DNA of 6,553 nt, taken from the NCBI GenBank assembly GCA_002402635.1, contig DHGE01000187.1:17430-23982 (forward strand), written 5' to 3'. Source of the DNA: Deferribacterales bacterium UBA4806. Its GTDB lineage: Bacteria > Chrysiogenota > Deferribacteres > Deferribacterales > UBA228. The position numbers and the translations under genes are program-made. A model generated the notes under the pieces. The model was not told where the DNA came from. It ran no database searches and was given only the letters and a program-made list of their open reading frames with translations. This document shows, in pieces, positions 1-6,030 of this stretch. How positions within the stretch are numbered: the first letter of the stretch is position 1; every line of letters starts with the position of its first letter.

Positions 1-758
1 GTTTCTACACGCGAAAATCTGCCTTCTTTTGCTTCTTTTATAGCTTTATTTATTTTTTCTAAATCTTGTTTTTCATATTGTTTAACAAGTTCTATATTAA
101 TTACTTCTTCATGTTTTCTTTTATATAAAGCTTCCATCGAATAGGACGTATCCAATCTCTTTCCATTCAAATCCATTAAGCTTGTTGGTACAGGAAGTGA
201 ATAAAATATATTATGATAGTAATCTATTAATTTATTATTTTTGTATTTTTCATATGCTGATAAAAAAATCATATTTCCAAATTTATCTAATAAGTTAACA
301 ATTTTTTCAAATTCTTCCTTTTTTACAACCTTTATCTTTTTAACAGCCTTTAAATATCCATCTACATCATCTATGCCTAATTCTTCAGCTACATCCTTGT
401 ATCTATTTCTGTCAAATTCCTCAAACATAACTTGGCCAGTAAAAATTGTAGCAACATGTTTGTTTTCTATTATTATTGGAACTGCAGCATCAACAAAACC
501 TCCACATCCACATAGATTAATAACGGGTTTTCTTTTTTCAGCTGCCTCTCTACCTAATTTAGCGTCACTGTCAACGCATTTTTGATAACCTATTTTAGAC
601 TTCCTATGGTATTTATCGCAGGCTTCAGTAAAATTAATATACCTTGTTACAGGAACTCCATCTGGCTTTGTTACAACAACAACAACACCAAATAAATCGG
701 AAAAACCTTCTAACAAATTTTCTAATACTTCCTTTGATATTAAATCTATTACTTCCAC
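1..758 (-). CDS. PocR-PAS sensor protein, C-terminal part beyond the window
   Basis: I translated 252 residues from a GTG at 758-756; the frame stays open to the left edge, so the gene is partial. Residues about 5-165 look like a PocR ligand-binding domain: an LFG(V)5 hydrophobic strand followed by KPDG, then Cys47, Cys61 and the CGCGG motif (Cys83, Cys85), then AAVPI and a GQV motif at 108-110. Residues about 178-252 look like the start of a PAS domain (SLPVPTSLMDLNGK, then EKQDLEKINKAIKEAKEGRFSRVE). No membrane segment is visible, so it is probably cytoplasmic. PocR domains are known from the Salmonella propanediol/cobalamin regulator and are thought to sense small alcohols and related compounds. 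The output module is outside the window; a methyl-accepting, histidine-kinase or sigma-54 activator output would all fit. The start is set by a perfect TAAGGAGG six bases upstream. It is the last visible gene of the run, 15 bases after the STAS-like gene. Confidence 0.8.
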   Translation of the reverse strand, partial: MEVIDLISKEVLENLLEGFSDLFGVVVVVTKPDGVPVTRYINFTEACDKYHRKSKIGYQKCVDSDAKLGREAAEKRKPVINLCGCGGFVDAAVPIIIENKHVATIFTGQVMFEEFDRNRYKDVAEELGIDDVDGYLKAVKKIKVVKKEEFEKIVNLLDKFGNMIFLSAYEKYKNNKLIDYYHNIFYSLPVPTSLMDLNGKRLDTSYSMEALYKRKHEEVINIELVKQYEKQDLEKINKAIKEAKEGRFSRVE

Positions 759-764
759 AATAGG

Positions 765-772
765 CCTCCTTA
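765..772 (-). promoter_or_regulatory. Strong Shine-Dalgarno for the PocR-PAS gene
   Basis: The minus strand reads TAAGGAGG, fully complementary to the 16S 3' end, six bases before the GTG at 758-756. It lies directly after the stop codon of the preceding gene (774-776). This decides the non-ATG start and suggests efficient translation of the sensor even as a distal operon gene. Confidence 0.8.
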
Positions 773-773
773 A

Positions 774-1229
774 TTAAATCTTATAATTTTTCAGGTAATT
801 AACGCATTGTTTATACGCTGATTCAAAATCTGCGCAGCTAACTATCTCCACTCCTTTTGTTTTGCCTTGTATTTTTATTCTGTTAACAGATAATTTACCA
901 ATTGTCGACAAGGGTGGAATTATTGCTTCAAATCTAAGCCCATATTTATATGCATTCCCATACCAAAGCTCTTCAATCCAATCAATAGTTTTTGGAGCAG
1001 CAGTTGTTGTCTCTGAGTGATCTGATACCATTGCAACAATTTTTTTATCTCTAATAAAATTTATTGAAGATATTTCCATCTCATCAATAAATACTGGATC
1101 ATCAATATTAAAAAACCCAATCCATATTGCAATAGATAAACCTGGCAATTCTTTTGAACAGTCATATAAAACTTGATATTTACCTTTATAATACAATTCC
1201 CATGATGGTTTGATTATTATATTACTCAT
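774..1229 (-). CDS. Small SpoIIAA/STAS-like protein, function unknown
   Basis: This is a 151-residue soluble protein with no signal peptide or membrane segment. I do not recognise it with certainty. Its pattern resembles small SpoIIAA-like (STAS/SEC14-fold) proteins: a hydrophobic strand at 62-69 (KKIVAMVS), an acidic/His turn (DHSE, 70-73), a helix PKTIDWIEELWYG (79-91), a strand with YGLRFEAIIPP (96-106), a KLSVNRI segment (112-118), then a strand EIVSC and a final helix (134-148) where such proteins usually carry a DLEEAKxWL-type motif. I see no nucleotide-binding or catalytic signature, so a protein-protein or small-ligand role is more likely than an enzyme; this is inference. Its ATG overlaps the end of gldA by 8 bases, with a weak GAGAAG upstream (1234-1239), so it is probably translated by coupling to gldA. 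It lies between the glycerol dehydrogenase and the PocR sensor, which suggests a role in the same signalling or metabolic unit. Confidence 0.6.
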   Translation of the reverse strand: MSNIIIKPSWELYYKGKYQVLYDCSKELPGLSIAIWIGFFNIDDPVFIDEMEISSINFIRDKKIVAMVSDHSETTTAAPKTIDWIEELWYGNAYKYGLRFEAIIPPLSTIGKLSVNRIKIQGKTKGVEIVSCADFESAYKQCVNYLKNYKI

Positions 1230-2337
1230 ATAACTTCTCTTTATTTATGCTTATTTTTTGTTTACCATAAGCATCAGCCATTTTTAAAGCACTTAACAGA
1301 TCAATTTTATCAAATGGTACAGACTCATTATAGATTGTTTCACCTTCAGCACAAATATAATCAATTGCTTCTAATAGCTTCTTATCATCAACACCGTCCA
1401 GGCCTATATCTTTAAAGGATATAGGAAGTCCAATTGTAATATAATAATTATAAATATTATCGATAACATCAATTGGTTTATCAGTTAAAAAAAATGAAGA
1501 TAGTAAACCAAATGCCACCTTTTCACCATGAAAAAAATTATGTGTTTCTGGCAACATAGTTAAACCATCATGGATGGCATGTGCTGCAGCAAGTCCACCA
1601 CTTTCAAAACCAATACCACTTAACAAAATATTAGCCTCTATTATGTGCTCCAGAGCAGGTGTTACAATTTTACTTTCACAGGCAAGCTTTGCCTGAAAAC
1701 CATACTTTAATAACAATTCATAACAAAGTTTAGCTATACTAAATGCTACATTAGTTCCAAACCCGCCTGCCATGTTTTTTGCATATTTAATCCTACAAGA
1801 CTCTGCTTCAAACCATGTTGCTAAAGCATCACCAATACCAGACACTAATAACCTTGCAGGTGCATGAGATATTATTTTCGAATCAACAAGGACAACATCT
1901 GGATTTTTTTTAAAAAAAACATATTTCTTGAATTTACCATCAGATGTATAAATCACAGAAAGAGCACTGCATGGTGCATCAGTTGAAGCAGATGTTGGAA
2001 CTATTATAACAGGCATGTCTAAAGCATTAGCAATGGCTTTAGCTGCATCTAATGTTTTTCCTCCCCCAATTCCGATAATTGAATCACACTTATATTTACT
2101 AGCAATACTTACACATTTATCTATCTCTTCATCAGTACATTCACCCGAAAATTCTTTAATAGTTCCAATCTTCATCAAGTTATCAATAAAAGTTTTATCA
2201 AGAACATACTTGAATACAAAAGGGCCACACAATATAAAGGGATTTTCCTTACCAAAAACTCTAATCTCATCTTCTACTGAATATAGCGCATTATAGTCTT
2301 GAATATATTTTCCTGGAAATCTTACAGCTTTTAACAT
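1222..2337 (-). CDS. gldA: Glycerol dehydrogenase (NAD-dependent, iron-containing ADH superfamily)
   Basis: This is a full-length, 371-residue cytoplasmic enzyme expected to oxidise glycerol to dihydroxyacetone with NAD+. It follows GldA of E. coli and Bacillus closely from end to end: the FPGKYIQ N-terminus, the dinucleotide loop GIGGGKTLDAAKA (89-101), PTSASTDAPCSALSVIYT (114-131), GIGDALATWFEA (167-178), FESGGLAAAHAIHDGLT (244-260) and HGEKVAFG (270-277). Asp170, His253 and His270 correspond to the zinc ligands of the family. The start has GAGG (2346-2349) eight bases upstream. The gene begins 18 bases after the phosphodiesterase gene and overlaps the following small gene by 8 bases, so the three are very likely co-transcribed. 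Relatives of the wider family act on other 1,2-diols and on hydroxyacetone, so 1,2-propanediol is an alternative substrate. The conserved STDAPCSAL loop favours glycerol. No missing residue or frameshift is seen. Confidence 0.92.
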   Translation of the reverse strand: MLKAVRFPGKYIQDYNALYSVEDEIRVFGKENPFILCGPFVFKYVLDKTFIDNLMKIGTIKEFSGECTDEEIDKCVSIASKYKCDSIIGIGGGKTLDAAKAIANALDMPVIIVPTSASTDAPCSALSVIYTSDGKFKKYVFFKKNPDVVLVDSKIISHAPARLLVSGIGDALATWFEAESCRIKYAKNMAGGFGTNVAFSIAKLCYELLLKYGFQAKLACESKIVTPALEHIIEANILLSGIGFESGGLAAAHAIHDGLTMLPETHNFFHGEKVAFGLLSSFFLTDKPIDVIDNIYNYYITIGLPISFKDIGLDGVDDKKLLEAIDYICAEGETIYNESVPFDKIDLLSALKMADAYGKQKISINKEKLYE

Positions 2338-2355
2338 GTTGTTAACCTCAAATTA

Positions 2356-3288
2356 TTAATTAAAAATTGATATCAAAACATCAGGATAGTTAGTAAACAT
2401 CCCATCAACACCCAAATCTAACAATTTCTCCATTTCTAATCTTTCATTAACTGTCCAGGGATGCACAACCAAATTATGCTTATGAGCCTCAATAACAAGA
2501 TTTTTATCAACCAGCACTTTTTCAGGCCCTATACCATTTGCATAATTTTTTATAATGTCTAATGATTCTATCAACTTGGGTATTGTGTAATTATCACTAG
2601 AATTAAGCTGAACTAGCATGATATTATTATTCATTTTCCTAATTTTACGTAAACTTTCACTACTGAAAGATTGTATTATTGTTTTATCAGATATATTATA
2701 TAATCTCAATTTTTCTAATAATTTTTCTTCCATACCCGGATAGATATCAGGAGACTTTGTTTCTATGTAATAATTAAATTTACCCTTACCATAATCCTCG
2801 ACGTACTTTATTGCTTCATCTATAGTTGGTATTTTTAAACCCACATATTCATCTTTTGCCTTATCTGGATAAATTTTATTAAACCAAGTACCGGCATCTA
2901 ATTTCTTTATTTCATCAATAGTAAATTCTGAGACATAATATGACTCCCTTTTCGCAAATATTTCCTTGGCATTTGTGGTTCTATCCAGTGTCTCGTCATG
3001 TAGACATATTAACACTCCATCTTTTGTCTGTTGCAAATCAAATTCTATATAATCAGCCCTCATATCCATTGCCATTTTATAGGCAGCAAATGTATGCTCA
3101 GGTGCATAAGCACTTGCCCCTCTATGGGCAATTACAACAAAATTTTTCATATTTATATTATCTCCAAAACCTTTAAATACTTTATTTAAAACTTCATCAA
3201 TATTATTATTTTTCTCCGCCAACAAAGGTGAAAAGAAAGTGATTAATAAAATTAAAATTGTAAGAACTTTACTTAGAGCTTTCTTCAT
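2356..3288 (-). CDS. Exported glycerophosphodiester phosphodiesterase (GlpQ type)
   Basis: This 310-residue protein should hydrolyse glycerophosphodiesters to sn-glycerol 3-phosphate and an alcohol. Residues 1-24 form a signal peptide: two lysines, a hydrophobic core of Leu/Ile/Phe, and a likely cut near PLLA-E. There is no lipobox cysteine, so it is secreted or cell-wall-facing rather than a lipoprotein. The GDPD domain spans about 50-308: AHRGASAYAPEHT (54-66, catalytic His55), IEFDLQQTKDG (81-91; metal ligands Glu82 and Asp84), LHDETLDRTT (96-105, second catalytic His97), YYVSEFTIDEI, YIETKSP (174-180, Glu176 and Lys178), QSFSSESL (206-213), HPWTVN (276-281) and GVDGMFTNYPD (293-303). The EHT after the HRG motif and the YY.SEFT stretch are closer to GlpQ than to short UgpQ proteins. 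AAAGGAG at 3296-3302 supports the start. An internal ATG at 3150 could give a cytosolic form. It lies 18 bases before gldA, suggesting a shared role in glycerol supply or lipid turnover. Confidence 0.9.
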   Translation of the reverse strand: MKKALSKVLTILILLITFFSPLLAEKNNNIDEVLNKVFKGFGDNINMKNFVVIAHRGASAYAPEHTFAAYKMAMDMRADYIEFDLQQTKDGVLICLHDETLDRTTNAKEIFAKRESYYVSEFTIDEIKKLDAGTWFNKIYPDKAKDEYVGLKIPTIDEAIKYVEDYGKGKFNYYIETKSPDIYPGMEEKLLEKLRLYNISDKTIIQSFSSESLRKIRKMNNNIMLVQLNSSDNYTIPKLIESLDIIKNYANGIGPEKVLVDKNLVIEAHKHNLVVHPWTVNERLEMEKLLDLGVDGMFTNYPDVLISIFN

Positions 3289-3295
3289 ATTAGAA

Positions 3296-3302
3296 CTCCT
3301 TT
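3296..3302 (-). promoter_or_regulatory. Shine-Dalgarno for the phosphodiesterase gene
   Basis: AAAGGAG on the minus strand lies seven bases before the ATG at 3288-3286. It fixes the start that includes the signal peptide. The 64-base gap between this gene and the upstream ligase is extremely AT-rich. It has no convincing terminator and only a weak TATAAA without a good -35, so it is unclear whether transcription starts afresh here. Confidence 0.7.
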
Positions 3303-3352
3303 AAATGTGAACAATTAAACAATTAATTTTATACTATTTTATTTTTTATATA

Positions 3353-4258
3353 CTAATATATACCTTTACGAAACTTTATATAGTTAAAGATTTCTACGGG
3401 GATATTCACTTTATTACAACTTTCCATACCTTTAAAACCGGGAGAAGAATTACATTCACAAACTTTAAAATGTCCTTCATCAAAAAGTAAATCTATACCT
3501 GCTATATCTAAATTCATTATATTAGACACCGTCGTTGCCAGCCATTCTATTTCAGCGTTTAATTCATATTTTTCGACCACCCCACCTGCAGAAAAATTCG
3601 CCTTAAAGCCACCAGAGCTATTAATTCTTTTCATGCATCCAATAACTCTACCCCCCACTGTTATAATCCTTAAATCCACTCCCCTGCTGGTCTTTATAAA
3701 TTCCTGGATTATAATATTTGCATTAGGATTTGTAGATTCCATTAGGTGCATTAAATCAATAAAGTTATTTTTATCCTCTGATAGATAAACACCATTGCCC
3801 TGTGAACCTGATATAGTTTTAACTACTGCTGGAAAGTTAATGTATTCTTCAACCAGTTCTATATTAACAGGAAACTTGACTAGCATGCTCTTTGGAATGG
3901 GCAAATTATTTTTTGCCAATATTTGTTGTGTATAAAGTTTATCCCGCACTATTTCTATACTATTTGAGGAATTCACAGAATATACACCCAATCTTTCAAG
4001 CTGCCTGATAACAGCTAAAGCAAAATATGTAGTCCCTGCCCCCATCCGTGGTATAACAAAATCTGGCAGTGGACAGCTTTTCCCATCTACCATAATGTTT
4101 CCTAAATCATCCTTACCTACAATAATATCAATCTGCTCTGGTTTAATAATTTGTAGTTCAATGGATGACTTTTTAGCTTCTTCTATGAATCTATGCACTT
4201 CATAATTGCTTTCTTTCAGTTCATTTTTTGATTTTTTATATAGAATCCAACCTTTCAT
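3353..4258 (-). CDS. RimK-type ATP-grasp ligase, substrate unknown
   Basis: This is a 301-residue cytoplasmic ligase of the RimK/LysX/MptN group, which join an amino acid (often glutamate) to a carboxylate through an acyl-phosphate made with ATP. Counting from the ATG at 4258, it opens with MKGWILYKK, typical of RimK. It has a pre-ATP-grasp domain to about 95 and SNSIEIVRDK ending in Lys107. The ATP-grasp core holds VVK (Lys147), the glycine loop SGSQGNGV (150-157), QEF (Glu186), DLR (195-197), KANFSAGG (219-226, Asn221), GIDLL (254-258, Asp256) and ECNSSPGF (268-275, Glu268 and Asn270 for magnesium). All expected ATP and metal residues are present, so it should be active. A TTG three codons upstream (4267) is a possible start, but the ATG gives the family N-terminus. 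That ATG follows the TGA of the dehydrogenase gene after one base and has no Shine-Dalgarno of its own, so translation is probably coupled. The acceptor could be a peptide, protein or cofactor. Confidence 0.82.
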   Translation of the reverse strand: MKGWILYKKSKNELKESNYEVHRFIEEAKKSSIELQIIKPEQIDIIVGKDDLGNIMVDGKSCPLPDFVIPRMGAGTTYFALAVIRQLERLGVYSVNSSNSIEIVRDKLYTQQILAKNNLPIPKSMLVKFPVNIELVEEYINFPAVVKTISGSQGNGVYLSEDKNNFIDLMHLMESTNPNANIIIQEFIKTSRGVDLRIITVGGRVIGCMKRINSSGGFKANFSAGGVVEKYELNAEIEWLATTVSNIMNLDIAGIDLLFDEGHFKVCECNSSPGFKGMESCNKVNIPVEIFNYIKFRKGIY

Positions 4259-4259
4259 A

Positions 4260-5288
4260 TCAGGCAACTTTTAAAACTTTGGCCCCTTTAACTTTACCGC
4301 TTTTTAACTCATTCAAAGCCTTATTCAGCTCTTCAAAAACATATATCTCTATTTTTGGCCTGATGTGAATTTTTGCTGCAATATCTAAAAATTCTACTAT
4401 ATCTATTTTTGTTACATTGGCAACACTCTTTATTTCTTTCTCTAGCCACAAGTGTGTTTCATAATTTATTTTTTGTAGAATTCCTTTATCAACATCCTCT
4501 TTCCTTATTGCATTAATAACAAGCCTACCCCCTTTTTCTAAAATACCAAGGCCATGGACAATAGGACTCCACACAGGCGTAGTATCAATTATGGCATTTA
4601 CTTTACCTCCAAAATTATCGTTATAATCAAAAGCAGCTGTTGCTCCAAGTGAAATGGCTAATTCTCTCTGCTCAGGGCTTCTTGCAAAAACAAATATTTC
4701 TGAATCAGGATATAAATACTTGGCAACTTGTAAAACCAAATGGCCTGATGCACCAAATCCAGTTAAAGCAAGTTTTTGTCCATTCCTAATACCAGCTAAC
4801 TTTAAAGACCTGTAGCCCACGCCTCCTGCGCACATGAGTGGTGCAGCAACCAAACTCTCAAAAGTGCCTGGCATAAAAAAGGCATACTGTGCATGAACTT
4901 TTGTATATTCAGCATAACCACCATTCACGTCTTTGCCAGTAGCAATAAAATTATCACATAAATTTTCAAAACCACTTTTGCAAAAATTACATACTCCACA
5001 GGCTTTATTTATCCAACCTACTCCCACTCTGTCACCAATACTGAAATTTTCAACGGACCGTCCACATTGCACCACCTCACCCACAATTTGATGGCCTAGT
5101 ACAATTGGCAATTTTGCAGGCTTGAGTCTACCTTCAATAATATCTAAATCAGTATGACATATTCCACAGGCTTCAACTTTAATCAAAATTTCTTCATCAT
5201 CAACGTTCGGAATTTTTATATTGTCAACAATTAAATTAATATTCGTCTCTAAAATATCTCTCAATAAATATGCTCTCATATGTAGCAT
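4260..5288 (-). CDS. Zinc-dependent alcohol dehydrogenase (MDR superfamily)
   Basis: This is a 342-residue cytoplasmic NAD(P)-linked medium-chain dehydrogenase that interconverts an alcohol and an aldehyde or ketone. The catalytic zinc ligands are Cys41 (ACGICHTDL), His66 (LGHQIVG) and Cys153 (LMCAG). The structural zinc site is complete: Cys97, Cys100, Cys103 and Cys111 (ACGVCNFCKSGFENLC). The Rossmann loop is GFGASGH (177-183), followed by VFARSPEQRELA, which lacks an acidic residue at the end of the second strand, so cofactor preference is unclear. The GYRSLKLAG and GFGASGHL stretches fit the single-gene zinc ADH subfamily often described as TIGR02822-like. The residue after His66 is Gln, where many ADHs have Glu; I recall Gln as common in this subfamily. 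MLHM gives two candidate ATGs (5288 and 5279). MRAYLL, from the second, matches the family start, and neither has a Shine-Dalgarno. It is directly coupled to the RimK-type ligase gene. Confidence 0.85.
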   Translation of the reverse strand: MLHMRAYLLRDILETNINLIVDNIKIPNVDDEEILIKVEACGICHTDLDIIEGRLKPAKLPIVLGHQIVGEVVQCGRSVENFSIGDRVGVGWINKACGVCNFCKSGFENLCDNFIATGKDVNGGYAEYTKVHAQYAFFMPGTFESLVAAPLMCAGGVGYRSLKLAGIRNGQKLALTGFGASGHLVLQVAKYLYPDSEIFVFARSPEQRELAISLGATAAFDYNDNFGGKVNAIIDTTPVWSPIVHGLGILEKGGRLVINAIRKEDVDKGILQKINYETHLWLEKEIKSVANVTKIDIVEFLDIAAKIHIRPKIEIYVFEELNKALNELKSGKVKGAKVLKVA

Positions 5289-5306
5289 AATATAATTATT
5301 GATATC

Positions 5307-5334
5307 AAAAATTCTATATTCTTTCTAATAGAAT
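5307..5334 (-). terminator. Weak possible terminator after the CheX gene
   Basis: On the minus strand ATTCTAT (5334-5328) can pair with ATAGAAT (5317-5311) across a 10-base loop, followed by a short T-run (5310-5307). The stem is only seven A/T-rich pairs with one G-C, so it would be unstable. It may partly separate the CheX gene from the dehydrogenase gene, or be chance in AT-rich DNA. Confidence 0.25.
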
Positions 5335-5341
5335 CAATCAA
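5313..5341 (-). promoter_or_regulatory. Candidate promoter for the ADH-ligase pair
   Basis: The minus strand has TTGATT (5341-5336), a 17-base spacer and TATAGA (5318-5313); TAGAAT (5316-5311) is an alternative -10 at 19 bases. Transcription would start near 5306, about 18-27 bases before the two candidate ATGs. Both hexamers are imperfect and they overlap the weak hairpin, so this is only a candidate. Confidence 0.3.
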
Positions 5342-5373
5342 CATAATAATGTTTCAGATTAGAAATACTCTAG

Positions 5374-5829
5374 TCATTTATCAGTTAAATAAGCTCCAAA
5401 GATGAAACACTGTGAATTATTAATTATTATTTCATTAATCAGCACTGGTTGTTCTATAATGTCTGTTAGAAGTTTTGGTGGATGCAATTTTATTAGTTTA
5501 TTGTAATTAATTGCAATCAAATTTTTTGCCTGTCCAATAATTATATTAAGAATCTCATTAGAAGTATCTTCTATCCTGGTCTTATCTCCATTTTCCACCC
5601 CAATCAGCTTTACATATAAATGAGACAATAGATCTTCTGAGAAGCTTATTAAACTCAATCCATGCAGATCTCCAGTTAGTTTCATAACTGATGTTATATC
5701 CTTCAAACCGTTATTACCTTTTAAGATATAAGACCCTCTCTTTTGTGTTTCTATACCAAATAATTCACGAAAAATTTTTTCTAAAGCAATATTAAAATAA
5801 TTTATATATTTTACTGTTTCAATCTTCAT
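5374..5829 (-). CDS. CheX-like chemotaxis phosphatase
   Basis: This is a 151-residue soluble single-domain protein of the CheX/CheC/FliY class, which dephosphorylate CheY-P and so reset the flagellar switch. The key signature is SNEILNIIIGQAKN (90-103), giving the ExxN pair Glu92 and Asn95 on the catalytic helix. It is followed by HPPKLL (116-121) in the position where CheX proteins have a proline-containing loop, then the strands PVLINEII and CFIFGAYL. The N-terminal helix, YFNIALEKIFRELFGIE (11-27), also fits the fold. Length matches the family (about 150-160). Only one ExxN copy is present, as in CheX, whereas CheC and FliY usually have two. No other chemotaxis gene is visible in the window apart from a possible chemoreceptor at the left edge. 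It is the first gene of the minus-strand run, 85 bases before the dehydrogenase start. I leave the symbol empty because CheX-like domains also occur outside chemotaxis. Confidence 0.75.
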   Translation of the reverse strand: MKIETVKYINYFNIALEKIFRELFGIETQKRGSYILKGNNGLKDITSVMKLTGDLHGLSLISFSEDLLSHLYVKLIGVENGDKTRIEDTSNEILNIIIGQAKNLIAINYNKLIKLHPPKLLTDIIEQPVLINEIIINNSQCFIFGAYLTDK

Positions 5830-5840
5830 TATACTACCAT

Positions 5841-5869
5841 ATTCTAGTTTATATAACTATGATTATCAA
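5841..5869 (-). promoter_or_regulatory. Candidate promoter for the CheX-led run
   Basis: The minus strand reads TTGATA (5869-5864), exactly 17 bases, then TAGAAT (5846-5841), a good sigma-A match. Its start point would fall near 5834, only about five bases before the ATG at 5829, which would leave the weak GGTAG (5839-5835) outside the transcript. A second candidate upstream, ATGACA (5888-5883) with GATAAT (5867-5862) at 15 bases, would keep that ribosome site in the leader. Confidence 0.4.
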
Positions 5870-5886
5870 ATTTTAATATAATTGTC

Positions 5887-5901
5887 ATTATTTAAAATAA
5901 T
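5887..5901. repeat. Short inverted repeat in the divergent region
   Basis: ATTATTT and AAATAAT form a seven-base inverted repeat around one central A. It lies between the divergent genes and touches the upstream candidate -35 of the CheX gene. It could be an operator, but A/T-only palindromes are common in such DNA. The rest of the 201-base divergent region shows only the promoter-like hexamers listed here and no stable hairpin or RNA motif. Confidence 0.25.
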
Positions 5902-5953
5902 AACCTTTTATTTATATATTACATTAGAAAAATAGATATTTATAATAACTTCC

Positions 5954-5984
5954 TTGACATAAATTTATAAAAATTAAATATTAT
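5954..5984 (+). promoter_or_regulatory. Candidate promoter for the cupin gene
   Basis: A perfect TTGACA lies at 5954-5959. The best -10 choices are TATTAT at 5979-5984 (19-base spacer) or TAAATA at 5975-5980 (15-base spacer), both off the ideal 17. The TTGACA stands out in A/T-only surroundings. Transcription would begin around 5987-5992, giving a leader of about 40 bases before the ATG at 6031. Confidence 0.45.
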
Positions 5985-6018
5985 TTATTAATACAATTTT
6001 TAAATAACTTATTATGAT

Positions 6019-6024
6019 AGGGGG
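6019..6024 (+). promoter_or_regulatory. Shine-Dalgarno for the cupin gene
   Basis: AGGGGG lies six bases before the ATG at 6031 and is the only G-rich stretch in the region, so it sets the cupin start. It departs from the usual AGGAGG by one base. Confidence 0.65.
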
Positions 6025-6030
6025 TTATAA

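Noticed and set aside
241..585. Plus-strand open frame of 114 codons
   Set aside because: It lies fully antisense to the PocR-PAS gene, has no ribosome site, and its Ser/Phe/Leu-rich translation is typical of reverse-frame shadows in AT-rich DNA.
673..687. Five ACA triplets in a row, possible phase-variable microsatellite
   Set aside because: It encodes a valine strand of the PocR domain, and triplet slippage would stay in frame, so it would not switch the gene on or off.
2015..2296. Plus-strand open frame of 93 codons
   Set aside because: It is antisense to the strongly conserved gldA coding sequence and has no recognisable motif or ribosome site.
2940..3176. Plus-strand open frame of 78 codons
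   Set aside because: It is antisense to the GDPD gene, with low-complexity composition and no family resemblance.
3311..3326. Two tandem copies of ACAATTAA upstream of the GDPD gene
   Set aside because: Only two eight-base A/T-rich copies with no known protein site; easily expected by chance at this base composition.
4259..4267. TTG start for the RimK-type ligase three codons upstream
   Set aside because: The ATG at 4258 gives the family N-terminus MKGWILY and sits right after the ADH stop; the TTG has no ribosome site.
5299..5308. Ten-base palindrome TTGATATCAA just upstream of the ADH gene
   Set aside because: Perfect but short and A/T-rich, with no second copy in the window and no match to an operator I recognise.
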